A stretch of DNA of 64,000 nt, taken from the NCBI RefSeq assembly GCF_042100115.1, contig NC_091273.1, positions 1,922,001-1,986,000 of the forward strand. The letters are read 5' to 3'. Positions 23,245 to 35,327 of this stretch are shown here, in pieces. The number at the start of each line of letters is the position of its first letter. The stretch's first letter is position 1. The stretch comes from Alternaria dauci (lineage: Eukaryota; Ascomycota; Dothideomycetes; Pleosporales; Pleosporaceae). The notes under the pieces were generated by a model. The model saw nothing but the letters and a program-made list of their open reading frames with translations, ran no database searches and was not told the DNA's origin. The position numbers and the translations under genes were made by a program.

Positions 23245-24313
23245 TAGGAGTGAGAACACAGATGGGCACACAGAAGGGAGATGAAACTCGAGCAGAGGCC
23301 ATGAGAAATGAAAGTTCTTTGACAAGACTATCCTGCCGTGATTGTCCTTGTCTTGCAGCCGCCTGTGGCAATGCAGCAACATGTCAGCATGTGTACTTTC
23401 CTACTTTGAGGATGACAGTGTCAGTTACAGTCCCCTAGTGGTGGATACAATGAAAAAACCCGTCAGTTGTGACGTGAGGACAGTTGCCAGATTACCGCAG
23501 CGGACCACGCGAGTGCTTCAAGGTGGCGTAATCGGACTTGACGCTAGACCATATTCAGTATAGACGATCTCTGATCATGAACTCAGGATATTGGAAAAAA
23601 CGAAGCGGCTAGACTACGGCGAAAAACGAGATCTCGGTATCTGGCGCCGGCTCTGTGGATATTGAAACGAGTGTTCGAGCTCCACGGCGATAATCGAGAA
23701 TAGAGTGGAGGACAGTGGAGATGAATTAGCAACAGGCGTGCTGGGAATTGACGCTGCAACTAAGCTCACTGCGTAACCTTCAGCATTGTGCGGATACGTT
23801 GGTCTGAGCACTGCGTAGTGCATATTGTTTGATGTCGCCGCCTGGGTCTTACAACCGCATTACCACGGGACCGCGAACCTATCAACTGTCTGGTGTACCT
23901 ACGCTCTTAGTGCATCCCGTTAGCTCTGTTCAAAATTTATCGCTACACGGCCATGCCGAAGTCACAGTTCCACGCGAAAGACAAGGCCGCTTGCGATGTC
24001 GTCACCAGTTGGTGGCAGCCAATCAGACCCGACTAGCCGCACTCGAGCCGTCTTGGGGACGGGCGCCGTTGGACAGACAAGGCTCAGATCAGCGTTGAGA
24101 TGGTAACGCCTCTATCGCTTAGATCCGTTTTCGCGAGTAGTCGATGGTAGCGTGCAAGGCCTGGGTGTTCCCCCGCGCATATGTATAATACGTTTGTCCC
24201 ATTGTACCGGTCCTGTTACCTGCCATCACCACGCGGCGACCACCCTTTGCTCAGTCTACGCGAGGTCACCTGACAGTATTCTGCACATCATATCGCGCCC
24301 GCCCATTACAGAT
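23245..24313. other. Intergenic, no supported gene
   Basis: 1.07 kb containing the 3' flank of the DUF7703-like gene and the promoter of the MFS transporter gene. No coding or repeat structure recognised. Confidence 0.5.
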
Positions 24314-26258
24314 ATGGATGTCAACCAGTCGGAGCGTAGCAAAGCGCATCTCAGCGATGACGAGAAGATACCTGTCGAGCACCCGGAGAACGAGAAGATG
24401 CCTGTCGATCACCCCGAGAAAGCGCGTCCTGAGGTTGAGATTCCAATCTACAATGACGTAGAGCGTGTCGACCAAACCGACTTGTCCTTTGCTGCAATTC
24501 TCAAGGGTACTGCCGCGAACCCGCTCAACACCTTTGAGAAGAAGGCCGCTCTCATCAATGTTGAACTCGACAAGTTCGGAATGGGAAAGTACCAAATATG
24601 CATCTGGTTCCTTTGTGGCTTTGGTTACTTTCTTGATCTCGCATGGTCACAAGGTGTCGGTCTGATCGCTTCCGCTATCTACCAGGAGGTGAGTTGTCCA
24701 ATGTCGAGCAAGTAATCCGTACTAAATCTTCCATAGATGGGAGTCTCAGATGCACACACTGGAGACATTTTTGCAATTGCTAATGCAGGACTGGCTGTTG
24801 GCGCGCTTGGCTTTGGCCTTGCGGTGGATATCATCGGCCGCAAATGGGCTTTCAATCTGACTTGCCTCATTACTTCGGTATTCGGACTTTTGCTGGTACG
24901 TCAACAAGAATGCTTTTTCCCCAAACAAAGATTAACCAGCAGCCAGGCCGCCCCCAAATACAACTATGGTGCGATATGCGCCATTTACTTCCTCGCGTCC
25001 CTTGGTCTAGGAGGCAACATTCCGATTGATGCAACCATAGCACTTGAGTTTCTACCTCATAACCGACGTTTCCTTGTCGCCCTTCTCTCCATGTGGCAAC
25101 CAATCGGTGTTGCTATCGCATCCTGCATCGCCTACGGCACCACTGGTCAAGCCAAATGGCGCTGTGATCCTGAACTGCTAGCTTGTCCCGATGTCGGTTC
25201 CGGAGAAGCCTGCTGTACCGTCGACAGCAATATGGGATGGCGCTACACTGTCATCGTTCTTGGATGCATGACATTGGCAGTCTTTTTCCTCCGCTACTTC
25301 GTCTTCACTTTCCACGAATCGCCCAAGTTCTTGCTTGCAAGAGGAAGAGAGCAGGAGGCCCTCGATGTTCTGCACAAGATTGCGAAGTTCAACAAGCAAC
25401 CGGCCCCAACATTGACTATGGAGATGTTTGCCGCCATAGACGAGGCGTCTTCAAATGCTACATCAAGCACACGAGTGGCAAATGAAGGCCCTGAAGGCAC
25501 AAAGGCCACTACCAAGAAGGTCATCAGCGGATTCGGAAAGGAGTTGACTCGCCTCAAGGGTATCTTTACTAACAAGCTGTCCGCTTTCATCTTTGTCTTG
25601 CTTGCAATCACATACATGGTGAGTACCATCACTTGCAAACATTTTGGTATCAGCTGACAATGAACAGGGCGACTACTGGTCCTTCAACCTTGCGGGAAAC
25701 TTCCTCCCACTTATCCTGTTGCGAAACAACGTCGATGAAGGTCGTGGGACCGTGAGCGACACATATGAGCAGTACCTAATCATCTATTTCCCGGGAATTA
25801 TCGGTGCCGTCCTCGCTCTTGCCTCTATCCAGCTACCTCTGGTTGGCCGAAAATGGTCACTGGTTTTCTCCGCTCTTTGCCAGGGTATCTCCATGGCCAT
25901 GTACACTCAGGTCTCCAACACTGCGGCCTATGTGGGCCTGAACGCTTTGGAGTATATCATGCAAACCGTAAGTGCGATTACTAAACGTTGATTTGGCAAC
26001 ACTAATAAATGTTAGTACTTCAACGCAGTCTTGTACGCATCCGCTCCGGAACTCTTCGACACGGTATACCGCGGCAGTGTTAGCGGCATGCTTTCGTGCT
26101 TGGGTCGCATCGCAGGAATCGTCGCGCCCTACGCGGGCGCTCAGCTCCTTGCAGACAACAGCTCCGGTATCCTTTGGCTAGGTGCCGGTGGTATCTGGCT
26201 GTCTGCACTGCTGATGTGCTTCTTGCCTGTGGAGATGAAGAACAGGCAAATGTTCTAA
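24314..26258 (+). CDS. MFS transporter (sugar-transporter / SV2-like type)
   Basis: Major facilitator superfamily transporter of 582 residues, likely a 12-helix plasma-membrane permease; the substrate is unknown. Five exons: 24314-24688, 24737-24895, 24947-25618, 25668-25967 and 26016-26258, all phase 0 with 48-51 bp introns. The acidic N-terminus holds a tandem motif (IPVEHPENEK, MPVDHPEKAR). The signature between helices 2 and 3 is DIIGRKWAF. Helix 4-5 carries GLGGNIPIDATIALEFLP, a pattern shared with SVOP/SV2-related carriers. A large loop in the middle (GSGEACCTVD) contains three cysteines. The C-terminal half ends with APELFDTVYRGSVSG, typical of the family, and a short cytosolic tail NRQMF. 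A cytosolic loop of about 90 residues separates the halves. Confidence 0.92.
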
Positions 26259-27755
26259 GTAAGCGGAAGATTACGATTCACTAAAAGTTGGCTTTTGATC
26301 TATGCCATTGAACGAGGTTCATTGATACCCCATGCTATCTAGAAAGCAGTACGTTCTTGCAAACAGAAATTATGTTCACAGCCCTGCTCACACCGATCGC
26401 TTCTGCGCTATTCCCTTTTTGCACTAGTCCGCAGCCGATGACGTAGACTCCTTCCCCAACATCCTCCGAAGGATTGCATTGTCGTCGGCTTTCTCCACCG
26501 GCAACACCATCTCGTCTCTTATCACGCTGCGATCCTGCATCATGCGGTTGATTCCTTTTTCTTCTGGGTTCATCACCTCAGGCCCCCCTTCCGACGCTTT
26601 TCCGGAGAGGGCACGCCGTTTGAGATTGCCGTTTGTCCAAAGCTTTCGGGTTTCCGCGGAAGGAACGTAAATGTTTGCGGAATGAGGCGAACTCCCCTTC
26701 GCGAGAATCAAGTTCTCTGAATGATTGCAGCGCATTCGAGATAGCGACGCTTATGCATTTGTTCTAGCATGAAGCGCCATCTCAAGTAGGCGCACTCGCC
26801 TGAGAGCACATAGGAAGCTTTTCGCTTGCCGGCCAGATGTCAGCCATTCGAAACTTGAACTCGTAGCAGTGTCAGGCTGCAGCCAGCCACCCGTCGCATG
26901 GGAGGTGCATGGCCGCATAAGAGACATGTAGTGCTTCTTGGGGACGGGAGTTTATCATGAGTCCGAATTCGGTACTTGGCTCTCTGATGTAGCGATGTAA
27001 TGTACCTTGACGATGATAGCGACCAGAAAGAGGCGGGCACTGTTCTGTATATGTAATCATGAATTTGCTGACGTTGTGTAGAAAGACTGCAATATGTTGG
27101 TGTTTCCTGGTGGCCGAACAATGCTGGAACTTCCGATGGTTGCATTGGAACCGACGGAGTACGTCGTCGACGCCGTATTCGAGATCGCATCGAAGTTATT
27201 CGATGTATGACATACTTAACAACACAAAATTCAGCAATGGGAAACCCAGGCTCAGCAAAAGGCTGTTGAATGATGAAGTCAATGAAGGCGCCATTGAATA
27301 AAGAAGTGCCTGGGCAAATTAGTGTTCGTTCGCCTCGGAACCCAGCACGAGAGGAGTATTGGCATTGGAAATGGCACGGAAAGTATCTGACATTGTTTCA
27401 ATGTTTTTATACTCACAGGTATATGCTATCCTCACCTCTGACTCACGAAGTCATCGCGAGGCAGTTCCATGGTACATCTTCATCCCATCCATGGTACGGC
27501 TATGACCCATAGACGAAAGCGAGCGACTCACAGAGCGACAGAGAAGGCCCAAGTGACCCAGCGGTCAAATTCATAGCACCTGCTTTGGTGAACGTGTAGG
27601 GTGATACCTAGGCACACGAACACGTCTGGTTTCACTCAACTACTATCATTCAGTGCTCTTCTAATCACTGCTCTAACATAAACAGTCCTGACACAACATC
27701 AATTCCCTGCCCTTTCTCAACTCATTCACCGCGGTTGACTTTCAAAAAACAACCA
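26259..27755. other. Intergenic, mostly non-coding
   Basis: 1.5 kb between two plus-strand genes. It holds one weak minus-strand open frame (26424-26735, listed separately). The rest shows no coding pattern. Pyrimidine-rich sequence at 27640-27730 fits the promoter/5' UTR of the CCHC-finger gene. Confidence 0.45.
26424..26735 (-). CDS. Possible small hypothetical protein
   Basis: ATG-started open frame of 103 residues of balanced, charged composition (for example VLPVEKADDNAILRRML). It has no signal peptide, helix or recognised domain. It is the only open frame in this intergenic stretch with protein-like composition. It could equally be chance or a relic exon, so confidence is low. Confidence 0.3.
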   Translation of the reverse strand: MRCNHSENLILAKGSSPHSANIYVPSAETRKLWTNGNLKRRALSGKASEGGPEVMNPEEKGINRMMQDRSVIRDEMVLPVEKADDNAILRRMLGKESTSSAAD

Positions 27756-30182
27756 ATGCGCTCAATTTATTATCGAAAGCTCTCCAAGAAAAACCCCCCT
27801 GCTAAGAAATCGATAGCAATGCCGGCAAAAGAAGCTCCCACTGCGCCTCCGTCTCCGGCCATTCAAGATCCAGCTCGCCCACTACCGGCTGTTCCTGAAA
27901 GATTCATACGCGCCGATCAATCTAAGTGCGCAATATGCTACCGATGGCTGGATCTTCAGTCTGGAGCCAAGGCCATAGTACACTTCAACCAGTGCTGGGA
28001 CGTGTTACGGACCCAGGCGAAGAACGCAAAGGGCGAGTTGAACGAGAACCTGGAGAGTTGCGAGGTTGAGGAGGGCAACCAAACCACGACGGAGATCCCG
28101 CAAGATACTGATATCCCACCTGAGGATAATGAACTCTCAATTCCTGTACCGCTACACTCTACGGATCTTCCAACGACATCATGCCTTCTTTGCAACGCCG
28201 ATCTGCGGAACTTGAAAGCCCTTGATGCCTTCCATCACCGCGTTACCTGTCTCCGTATTATCTCTCCATCATGCTGTCCGATTTGCGAGCAATCTTTCAC
28301 GGAATTACCCAAACCACCCACGGAGTCAAACGAAGTCGAAATCACTAGCTGGGATGTTTATGACATGATCTGGCACATACATGCCTGCCAAAATGATTGT
28401 CATTGGTCGGATGTGGCACGAGATGCATATGTTAGCCTCATCTCCCGCTATGCTGACCGGATTGAAGTAGCTGAGACGATTATCACAAAGTGGTTTGGAG
28501 ACAAAAAGGCAAGGACTGCTCAACAACATCGTGCTAACGTGAGTGCGAAGAAAGAGTTGGGACTGAGGAGGCAAGACGGGATATACCGTACCGAATGCTC
28601 ACCGTTACGGACTTCTCAGAGGATCCTACCTGCTAGGAAGCCGTACGGCGGGACGGAGATTGAGATTACGAGGGTGGAGAAAGAAGTTGTAGCTGACATT
28701 GTTCCTTTCGATTTGTTCAAGCTGTCAAGCTACTCCGTACTGAAGCTTGCTCGGAAATCGACACTGACAAAGGACTATAAGGCCAAAAAAGTCACGACAG
28801 AGATAGAATCGTCCTTTGATTTGAGGTCATTTTGGAGCAAATTCCTCCACCTCCACCATGGAGAAAACAAGGCATCAACTTACCCGGTAACTGATAATGC
28901 TGCTGCTGCTGCTGCTGCTTCTATCACCAGGAAGGAATCAGTAGTTAACCATGCGAATGCCGTGGACCTTCCAGTCATGAACGGCAGACTCGATGAACGT
29001 TCTCAACCTCGCTTGCTACACCACAACCGGGAGATGGGTAACCTGACGACGCTCGAAGCGGCAATTAATGAGCTTGATGAGGATGGACAGAAATTGCTGG
29101 CTTCTTCCAAAGATCCAACAGAGGACACCAAGCCCTTGAAGCTCGATGTAACAGCGAAAGGGATACTGCTTCCGCAGTCGGTGCCTAGTTCTCCAGCCAT
29201 CATACATACTCACTCACAAGAAGGAGTACTCACACTCCCACGGTCAGTATTCAAGTTTCCAAACATCATATTCACTTGTTCACATGAGGAACTAGACAAT
29301 CCGCTTGCTTCGATTTCGTCTTCTGCTCCGAAGCAAACCAGCAGAACATCTACTCCAATACAGCCACCGAGAAAGATGACTTCAAGTCCCACTACCGCAA
29401 TGAGAGTAAGCCCAGTACGCCTCCCCAAGGGGACTACCGTCGAGTCTCCGTCTGTCATTATGCCTCGACGTAAGTCTTTGGAGGATACACAGCCGTACAT
29501 ATTCCCGGCCCCATACGCACACACAGTCTTCTTCGCAGACGACTCTTTTCTCACATTTGGAGAAGGTGTCATTCCGCCAATTCCTGAGTCTGTACGATAT
29601 AGCGATGCCATGGAGGGTGAGGCAGTTGGTCGGGAAGAGCCAGTGAGGTTTGCTAATGATGGACCACAACGAGAACCTGAGAATGATACTACAGTGTCTG
29701 CTGGTGGTGAAAGTATGGTTGCAGGGAAGACTGACTCTTCGATGTACCATTCACATTCTCCAGGCTTGATCCGCAATCAGGTCTCGATGGACTCCATACA
29801 CGCAAACAACCAGAGTTGGGCCGATGAGATGAATGCTCACGACGACTTACATTCGTCTTCGCCGCCAACCTCAGCCAACTTGCCCGTCACTTCCTCCGTC
29901 AATCCATCTCCCGAACCGTCTTCAGGACTACGCAACGAGACAACGCGTCACCCTGTTCCGATGTTGCGGCCGGAAATGTTTCTCAACCCTGACGAAATGG
30001 ACCAAGAGACCAGCTACGAAACCTACGCGTACGGTTTGCGCGGCGATATCTCAGTTACATTGCGATCAAATATCCAGACCATCATCGACCCAGCACTGAG
30101 CCAGGCAGAGCAGAAGATGCGTAACAGGGAGCGCTGTAGAGGGATGTTTGGTAGTCTTGCTGAGACAATCGATAACTCGTAG
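27756..30182 (+). CDS. Large disordered protein with three CCHC (UBZ4-like) zinc fingers
   Basis: Single-exon protein of 808 residues that I do not recognise as a named gene. The start is ATG 27756 (MRSIYYRKLSKK); upstream the frame has only TTG. Three cysteine/histidine modules lie in the first 211 residues: C58-C61-H76-C80, C143-C146-H161-C165 and C174-C177-H207-C211. The first two have the identical spacing C-x2-C-x14-H-x3-C, close to Rad18/UBZ4-type fingers that bind ubiquitin. The remaining 600 residues are mostly disordered, with a seven-Ala tract (microsatellite) and many SP/TP sites, ending with a possible helix (IIDPALSQAEQKMRNRERC). The finger spacing is seen directly; ubiquitin binding is inference. 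Confidence 0.8.
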   Translation: MRSIYYRKLSKKNPPAKKSIAMPAKEAPTAPPSPAIQDPARPLPAVPERFIRADQSKCAICYRWLDLQSGAKAIVHFNQCWDVLRTQAKNAKGELNENLESCEVEEGNQTTTEIPQDTDIPPEDNELSIPVPLHSTDLPTTSCLLCNADLRNLKALDAFHHRVTCLRIISPSCCPICEQSFTELPKPPTESNEVEITSWDVYDMIWHIHACQNDCHWSDVARDAYVSLISRYADRIEVAETIITKWFGDKKARTAQQHRANVSAKKELGLRRQDGIYRTECSPLRTSQRILPARKPYGGTEIEITRVEKEVVADIVPFDLFKLSSYSVLKLARKSTLTKDYKAKKVTTEIESSFDLRSFWSKFLHLHHGENKASTYPVTDNAAAAAAASITRKESVVNHANAVDLPVMNGRLDERSQPRLLHHNREMGNLTTLEAAINELDEDGQKLLASSKDPTEDTKPLKLDVTAKGILLPQSVPSSPAIIHTHSQEGVLTLPRSVFKFPNIIFTCSHEELDNPLASISSSAPKQTSRTSTPIQPPRKMTSSPTTAMRVSPVRLPKGTTVESPSVIMPRRKSLEDTQPYIFPAPYAHTVFFADDSFLTFGEGVIPPIPESVRYSDAMEGEAVGREEPVRFANDGPQREPENDTTVSAGGESMVAGKTDSSMYHSHSPGLIRNQVSMDSIHANNQSWADEMNAHDDLHSSSPPTSANLPVTSSVNPSPEPSSGLRNETTRHPVPMLRPEMFLNPDEMDQETSYETYAYGLRGDISVTLRSNIQTIIDPALSQAEQKMRNRERCRGMFGSLAETIDNS
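28899..28919 (+). repeat. (GCT)7 coding microsatellite
   Basis: Seven perfect GCT triplets inside the CCHC-finger gene encode seven consecutive alanines. Such tracts change length easily between strains. Confidence 0.95.
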
Positions 30183-30453
30183 AGGATTGGGTAGATGGCA
30201 AAGACAGAAAAGCGCATGCACAGGACGAGGAGACGAAAGGTAGAGAGCATTGAGTATTTGGTATGTCAAGGTGGAGATAAGATGCTTCTTTGCTCGATTG
30301 CGAAACATGCCTTGTGTGTAGCTGTGTAACACCACAACTAAATAGGGAAAACAATGAAAGTGTCTCAAGGCATCGTGTAACTACATCTGCATAACGAGAG
30401 AATAGCAAAGAAGAGACATTGCACATCCAGCATGCGTCACTTCACCAGCTCAT

Positions 30454-32535
30454 CTACACCTTACTCTTCTCATTCCCAACGACATATACCTCTGTAGGTT
30501 CCACCACAATCTCATCCGACGAGAACGTCCTCGAGCGACGCAAAACAGCTTCTTCAACAGAGTCATACACCACCGTACCCTTCTTATTCACCTCATTCGC
30601 GTCTCGGAGTTGCCACCCGAACCTCGCAAAGCGCTCGCGCACGCGATCATTCAAGCCCACAAGTCTAAACTGTGTGTTCTTTCCGCCATACGCTTCGATA
30701 TCTGCTTTGAGATCCTTGAGATGGGTAAGGCCAGTCGTATCGATGTTGTGCATCGCGTACATGTCGAGCACCACACTGCGGATCTGAACAGGTTCTTCCA
30801 GAATCTCAGCTTTGGTGCGTAGACGCAAGGCGCGGTCTTTGCCTGCGACGCTCCAGTTGCGGTTTGCGTGGGCAGCTTCGAGGGTTGCCACGTCACCGGA
30901 GTTGAAAGTCTGGATCGCGTCGAGGCATTGTGTTTTGATGTGGTAAGCGTTGTAGAAGAGCATGGATTGGTGGATGCGGAAAACTTGGGTATCAATAGGG
31001 GTAGCATGCATGCCAGGCTGGCGGCCGTGAGAGGTTACCTCGATAGAAGTGATGCGGTGGACGCGGTGGAATGCCATGAAGAGAAGGTGGTAGACAATGT
31101 TGAAGCCAACGGCCGTGCCAATACCGACTTCTGATGAGACGAAGAGGGTAAGCCAGAAGGCTAGCATTGAGGTTGTAAAGTCGACGAGCGAAGTCCGCCA
31201 GTAGCCGTAAAAGACTTTGAGGGGAACTACGATATGCCAGACCGCTGTGACGATGATAGCGGCGAGTGTGGCTTTGGGGATCCAGTAGAGTGCTGGCGAG
31301 AGTTTGAAGATGCTGAGGATGACGACACCACCAGCAATAAGACCATATGCTGGGGACTTGACGCCAGACTCTGAGTTGACCGCGGTACGCGACATAGCGC
31401 CGCCTACCGCCATGGATGAGAAGAAGGAATTGAAGAAATTGGTGAACCCAAGGTAGACCAGCTCTTGTGCAGCATCAGTCACATAGCCATTCTTCCGGCC
31501 AAAGGCTTTGGCAATAGCCAAGTGCTCCAGTGCAGCAGCAATGAAGGGCGCAATACTTCTAGCAAACACCTTGCCGATGAGAGCAGAGTCAGGCATCCGA
31601 GGCGTTGCAATGCCATCAGATTTGACTTTACTGAGTGCCCAAACGGGATCATCGTTCTCTAGGTCGATGTCCTTGTTGACTGCGTACGATATACCAGCGA
31701 AGAGGACGAGTACTACAGCACTGCGACCAAGCGCCAGCAGCCAGATAGCTTTACTCTTCTTACCCCAGCGCTGTCCCATCTTCTGCATGAGATATAGCAG
31801 CAGCAGGCCACCAAGGCCCACTCCGCATGTCGGACCATCGTACTGGGGTATCTTGGCGAAGAGGTCATGGATGATGTTTGCTGTACCAGAGCCGACGGAG
31901 ATGCCGAACAGCGATGGGATCTGGCCGAGCATGATGACGATGGCGGCTGCCGAGATAAAGCCGCTCAAAACGGGCACGGAGATAAACTCTAGCAGAAAGC
32001 CAAGCTTGAGCAAGCCTAGCGCCATGGAGTAGATACCGACGGACATGGCAACTGCAGAAGCAATTGCTTGCGGTGAATATCCGTCTTGAGTAACATCTGC
32101 AATTATCTCCGCCGTCAACAGACCCATAAGCGAAGTGGGACCAGTGGACAAATCTGGGAACAATGTTAGCGGTTACTCTCAGCCTCGTTCAAACGGCTTA
32201 CCTTTAGATGTTCCCATGACGAGGTAGAGAAAGTTCGGTAGCCAACTTGACATGAGTCCATACTGTCCAGGTATTGTCGCAATCTTGGCATATGCCAGAG
32301 ACTGAGGAATGAGGAGCACACCGACAGTGATGCCAGCCAACGTGTCGTTAAGAAGCCACCGTGGATTGTACTTTGGCAACCATTGAATAATGGGCGCCTT
32401 TTGAAGCAGGTATTGACCTGCAACTGAGGGAGCGGCACGAATAGCCTTGCTACCATACCGTACAGTACGCTGAAGGGTGGTATCTGTAGCTATCGCTTCT
32501 TGACTCCGTTGAGCCTGCTTTCTGAAGAACTCCAT
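30454..32535 (-). CDS. SulP-family sulfate permease with STAS domain
   Basis: Plasma-membrane anion (sulfate) transporter of 677 residues. Exons are 32202-32535 and 30454-32153, with a 48 bp intron (GTAAGC...CCCAG) joining GTSK to DLSTGP. The start ATG 32535 (MEFFRKQAQRS) gives the usual N-terminus; upstream the frame is open but poorly conserved. The SulP signature PQSLAYAKIATIPGQYGLMSSW is split around helix 1 and is present as PQSLAYAKIA and GQYGLMSS. About 10-14 hydrophobic helices follow. GGAMSRTAVNSESGVKSP is the conserved SulP block. The C-terminal STAS domain (about 500-650) includes VVLDMYAMHNIDTTGLTHL. The gene is convergent with the CCHC-finger gene 270 bp away. Confidence 0.94.
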
Positions 32536-34232
32536 GACGAATTGACGGGAAGCAAACAGATAGTAAGCGAACAATGAACAATAAGGAGATGGAGAACCGC
32601 AGAGTTGAGCAATCGAGGAGGGTGACTGAGGGGTAGAAATAGTGTACTTTGCGGCAAGGATATGCTGCACACATCCTAGAAGGCGGCGTTATCAACGGCA
32701 AGTTAGCCTCATGTCGATGCAACCGGGTCTTGAAGCCATAGCGCTGGAGTTGGACCTACTAGATGGCCGGCCAGCACACCCACTTCTACCCGCTTGCTCA
32801 CATGGAAACATGCTGAGAACATCCAGGTGCGCTCACGCCGGGGTACTGCCAGTCGTGGCAATGGGACATCAGCGTGCCGGTCTAGCGATATCCAATAGGG
32901 AAGGGAACTGCAACTGGCATACGTGATACCCTGTTCGATTCTCGACCTTCTGTCTCGAGGGACCGAGGTGCAAGCTGCAGGGCGAGTGGAGAATTGACGT
33001 AGTCGTGATTCGATGGTATTGTCGTAATACACCACTGAGACGCAAAGACACAGTCACGCTGCCGATACCAGCAGAGGGGCGCTAAGGGATTGGACATGCG
33101 CTTGTCATGCTGCAGATATGCCTAAGCAGATGAAACCTAGGGTCCGGTCACCTTTGACATCTTCCCCGAGCCAGCCGACCTACAATCCCATCAAACAACG
33201 CAAACTGCTTGTGTCCAACTTGATGAAGTGATACCGACCAGCTCTTGTTGCGTTTTGAGGCGACTGTCCGCAACAGAGAAGATCTTTGGGAGTCGAGTTA
33301 CCCCGCAATACACTTCATATACGCTGAACTAGCTTCCGTCAGCCATCCCGCGCACGCCTGGTTGAAGTCGGACGCTAGCGTATTGGAATAAGCTTTGTGT
33401 CAAGCTCCACGAATAGACGGCCAAGCAACCTTGTCGAGTATCTCCCGGACGGGGTGCGTGCCGTGTCAGTGCAGCTGGCAATCGAAAGTTGCAACGAAAC
33501 ATTCGCAACAGCGGTGATCCCTCAGCCTCAACCTACACACGTCGGTAGTTGTTTCGATGACTTCCAGGATGTAGAATCGTTGCTCGATTCGCCGAAATCG
33601 TGAAACGTAGATGTTTGGAGTTCGGCATGAAGACCGATTCTTGTTACCCCTCAGCAGATAGCGGCACGACCAGACATACTGAACTGTGATGCCCTTGCTG
33701 AAGCATCACATCTATTACAAAGCGCCAATCGGCCTCATTGGCGTGCACGAATTGCTGTTCTCGCGAGACCGGGAAGGAGATGACCAGCAGTATGCGACAG
33801 CAGCTTGGCGGTATTACTCGTCAAGGCATTCGTCAGCAACGTAAGCAGTTGTGGTTACGTTGCGGTTCGGTTGAAGCCGCAATAGGACTGAATGTCAAAT
33901 CTCCACTCTGAAGGACGTGCTATGAAGTTGGTACCAGCACCGCTGTATCGCACTGGTGCGAACCACACATCAGTTAGTGTAGCAGCCACCTCTTACATAT
34001 CAAGAATTAACTGCAAACTTGATCAGAGCGAGAGTGCATTAGAGCATGCACGTGCCAAGCGGGATGAGTCGGCGCAAATAATAGATGCATGCAGTGTGAT
34101 CAACAAGATATGGGCCAATAAGGACGGCCATTATGCTGCTGCAAGACGGCTCTCGCTAAGCCGTTCCGGAAGGTAGAGGTCCAAACAACACCCAACGACT
34201 TGGATGATGGTGTAGGATGTGGATGCGACAAT

Positions 34233-34496
34233 TTAGATGCATGAGCCATATTTGTTGCAGAGTTTGTTTGCGAGATCATGTCTTTCCTTATGCAGAAGGT
34301 CCCCCGCTGATAAGAAGAAGTGGTCAATGACTGAGGTTGTTGGTAGGGGTTCAATATCAGTGTCGATGCCTTTACAGCGTTCCCCGCATTCGTGGGCTTG
34401 GCTGATGGTTAAGGCGGACTCAGCGTGCTTGTTGAAGCCAAGTGACAGTATGCTGTGTAGTCTAGCCATGGCCAAGGCTGGGCTGAATATGCTCAT
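34233..34496 (-). CDS. Possible small protein or gene relic
   Basis: Open frame of 87 residues from ATG 34496 (MSIFSPALAMARLHSILSLG). It includes an aliphatic helix-like start and a C-terminal stretch LLHKERHDLANKLCNKYG. No domain is recognised. It stands alone in gene-poor DNA and could be the end of a decayed gene, for example a transcription-factor tail, but nothing in the sequence proves this. Confidence 0.22.
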   Translation of the reverse strand: MSIFSPALAMARLHSILSLGFNKHAESALTISQAHECGERCKGIDTDIEPLPTTSVIDHFFLSAGDLLHKERHDLANKLCNKYGSCI

Positions 34497-35151
34497 CACA
34501 TCGTCTAAACAATAAGCAGATCAGGCCCAGATCGTGCGTCGATCTAAAGATGCGGCCAGGAACGGCACATGGTGCCAGCGGATTGGTTGGTGTGGAGGAT
34601 GGCAAAGTCACTATGCAGCGACTCTCGCATATGGCCCGGACAGAAGCCGGCCCAGCGACTTAGTCCCGCCAATAACGGTGATGGGTGGGAAAGGCATGGG
34701 AAAAGTCGAGGGCTGGACCATGTGTGGACACCACTATCATGGGTGAAGAAGTGAGAGATTGGCTGGCAGGGTAGGGTGTGTGATAAAAGAAGGGGTGTGT
34801 GTGGCGGCCAGGTCTGCGGCGGCGACGTTGGTGGTGGTGGTTTGAACGAGTACTCAGGTGTCTAGGCTAACGAGAGTTATTTGGACAGAGCGAGGTATAC
34901 AGCGTGAAGGAGTCGGTGTCGCATGCGCTCCTGCAAAGAACTAGTGGGGCAGGCGCTAGAGAAGAAGCGCTGCAGGAAGCCGTCACTTGCCCCCTGTCAA
35001 GGCAAAGGGCCGTGGCAGCCGCGGTCTATGGCCGGGGTAGCGGTGGCAGGAAGAGTGAATATTCGTCGCGTCGTGAGATATGGCACGTGATGGCCGGATG
35101 GAAAGAGGGCGCCAGGTGATGGAGGATGGCGAGGAGGGCAGCGGAGGGGAG

Positions 35152-35178
35152 AGATGGCAGAGATGGCAGAGATGGCAG
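35152..35178. repeat. 9-base tandem repeat (AGATGGCAG)x3
   Basis: Three perfect copies sit within a purine-rich tract about 150 bp before the ATG of the next gene, in its probable promoter or 5' UTR. Confidence 0.9.
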
Positions 35179-35327
35179 AGAGAGAGGCGTGTCGGAGAGT
35201 TGGGCGCAAGCTCCGTCTCCGCGCTACACGCCAAGACGAAATTTATTATCGATACGGCACCTCTGGGGCCAGTGCAAAGCAAAGCAGTCGTCCCCGGCCA
35301 GCGTTGCATATCCAGGAGATTGGGAAC

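Larger units (their letters stand above)
32536..35327. other. Gene-poor 2.8 kb stretch
   Basis: No confident gene. The left part is the SulP promoter and the right part the promoter of the 35.3 kb gene, which includes a 9-base tandem repeat. In the middle, one minus-strand open frame (34233-34496) has protein-like composition. I see no transposon motifs, long repeats or AT-rich RIP-like block. Confidence 0.45.

Noticed and set aside
26840..27190. 116-residue minus-strand frame with an Arg-rich start
   Set aside because: Composition is random-like and it has no support as a conserved protein or exon.
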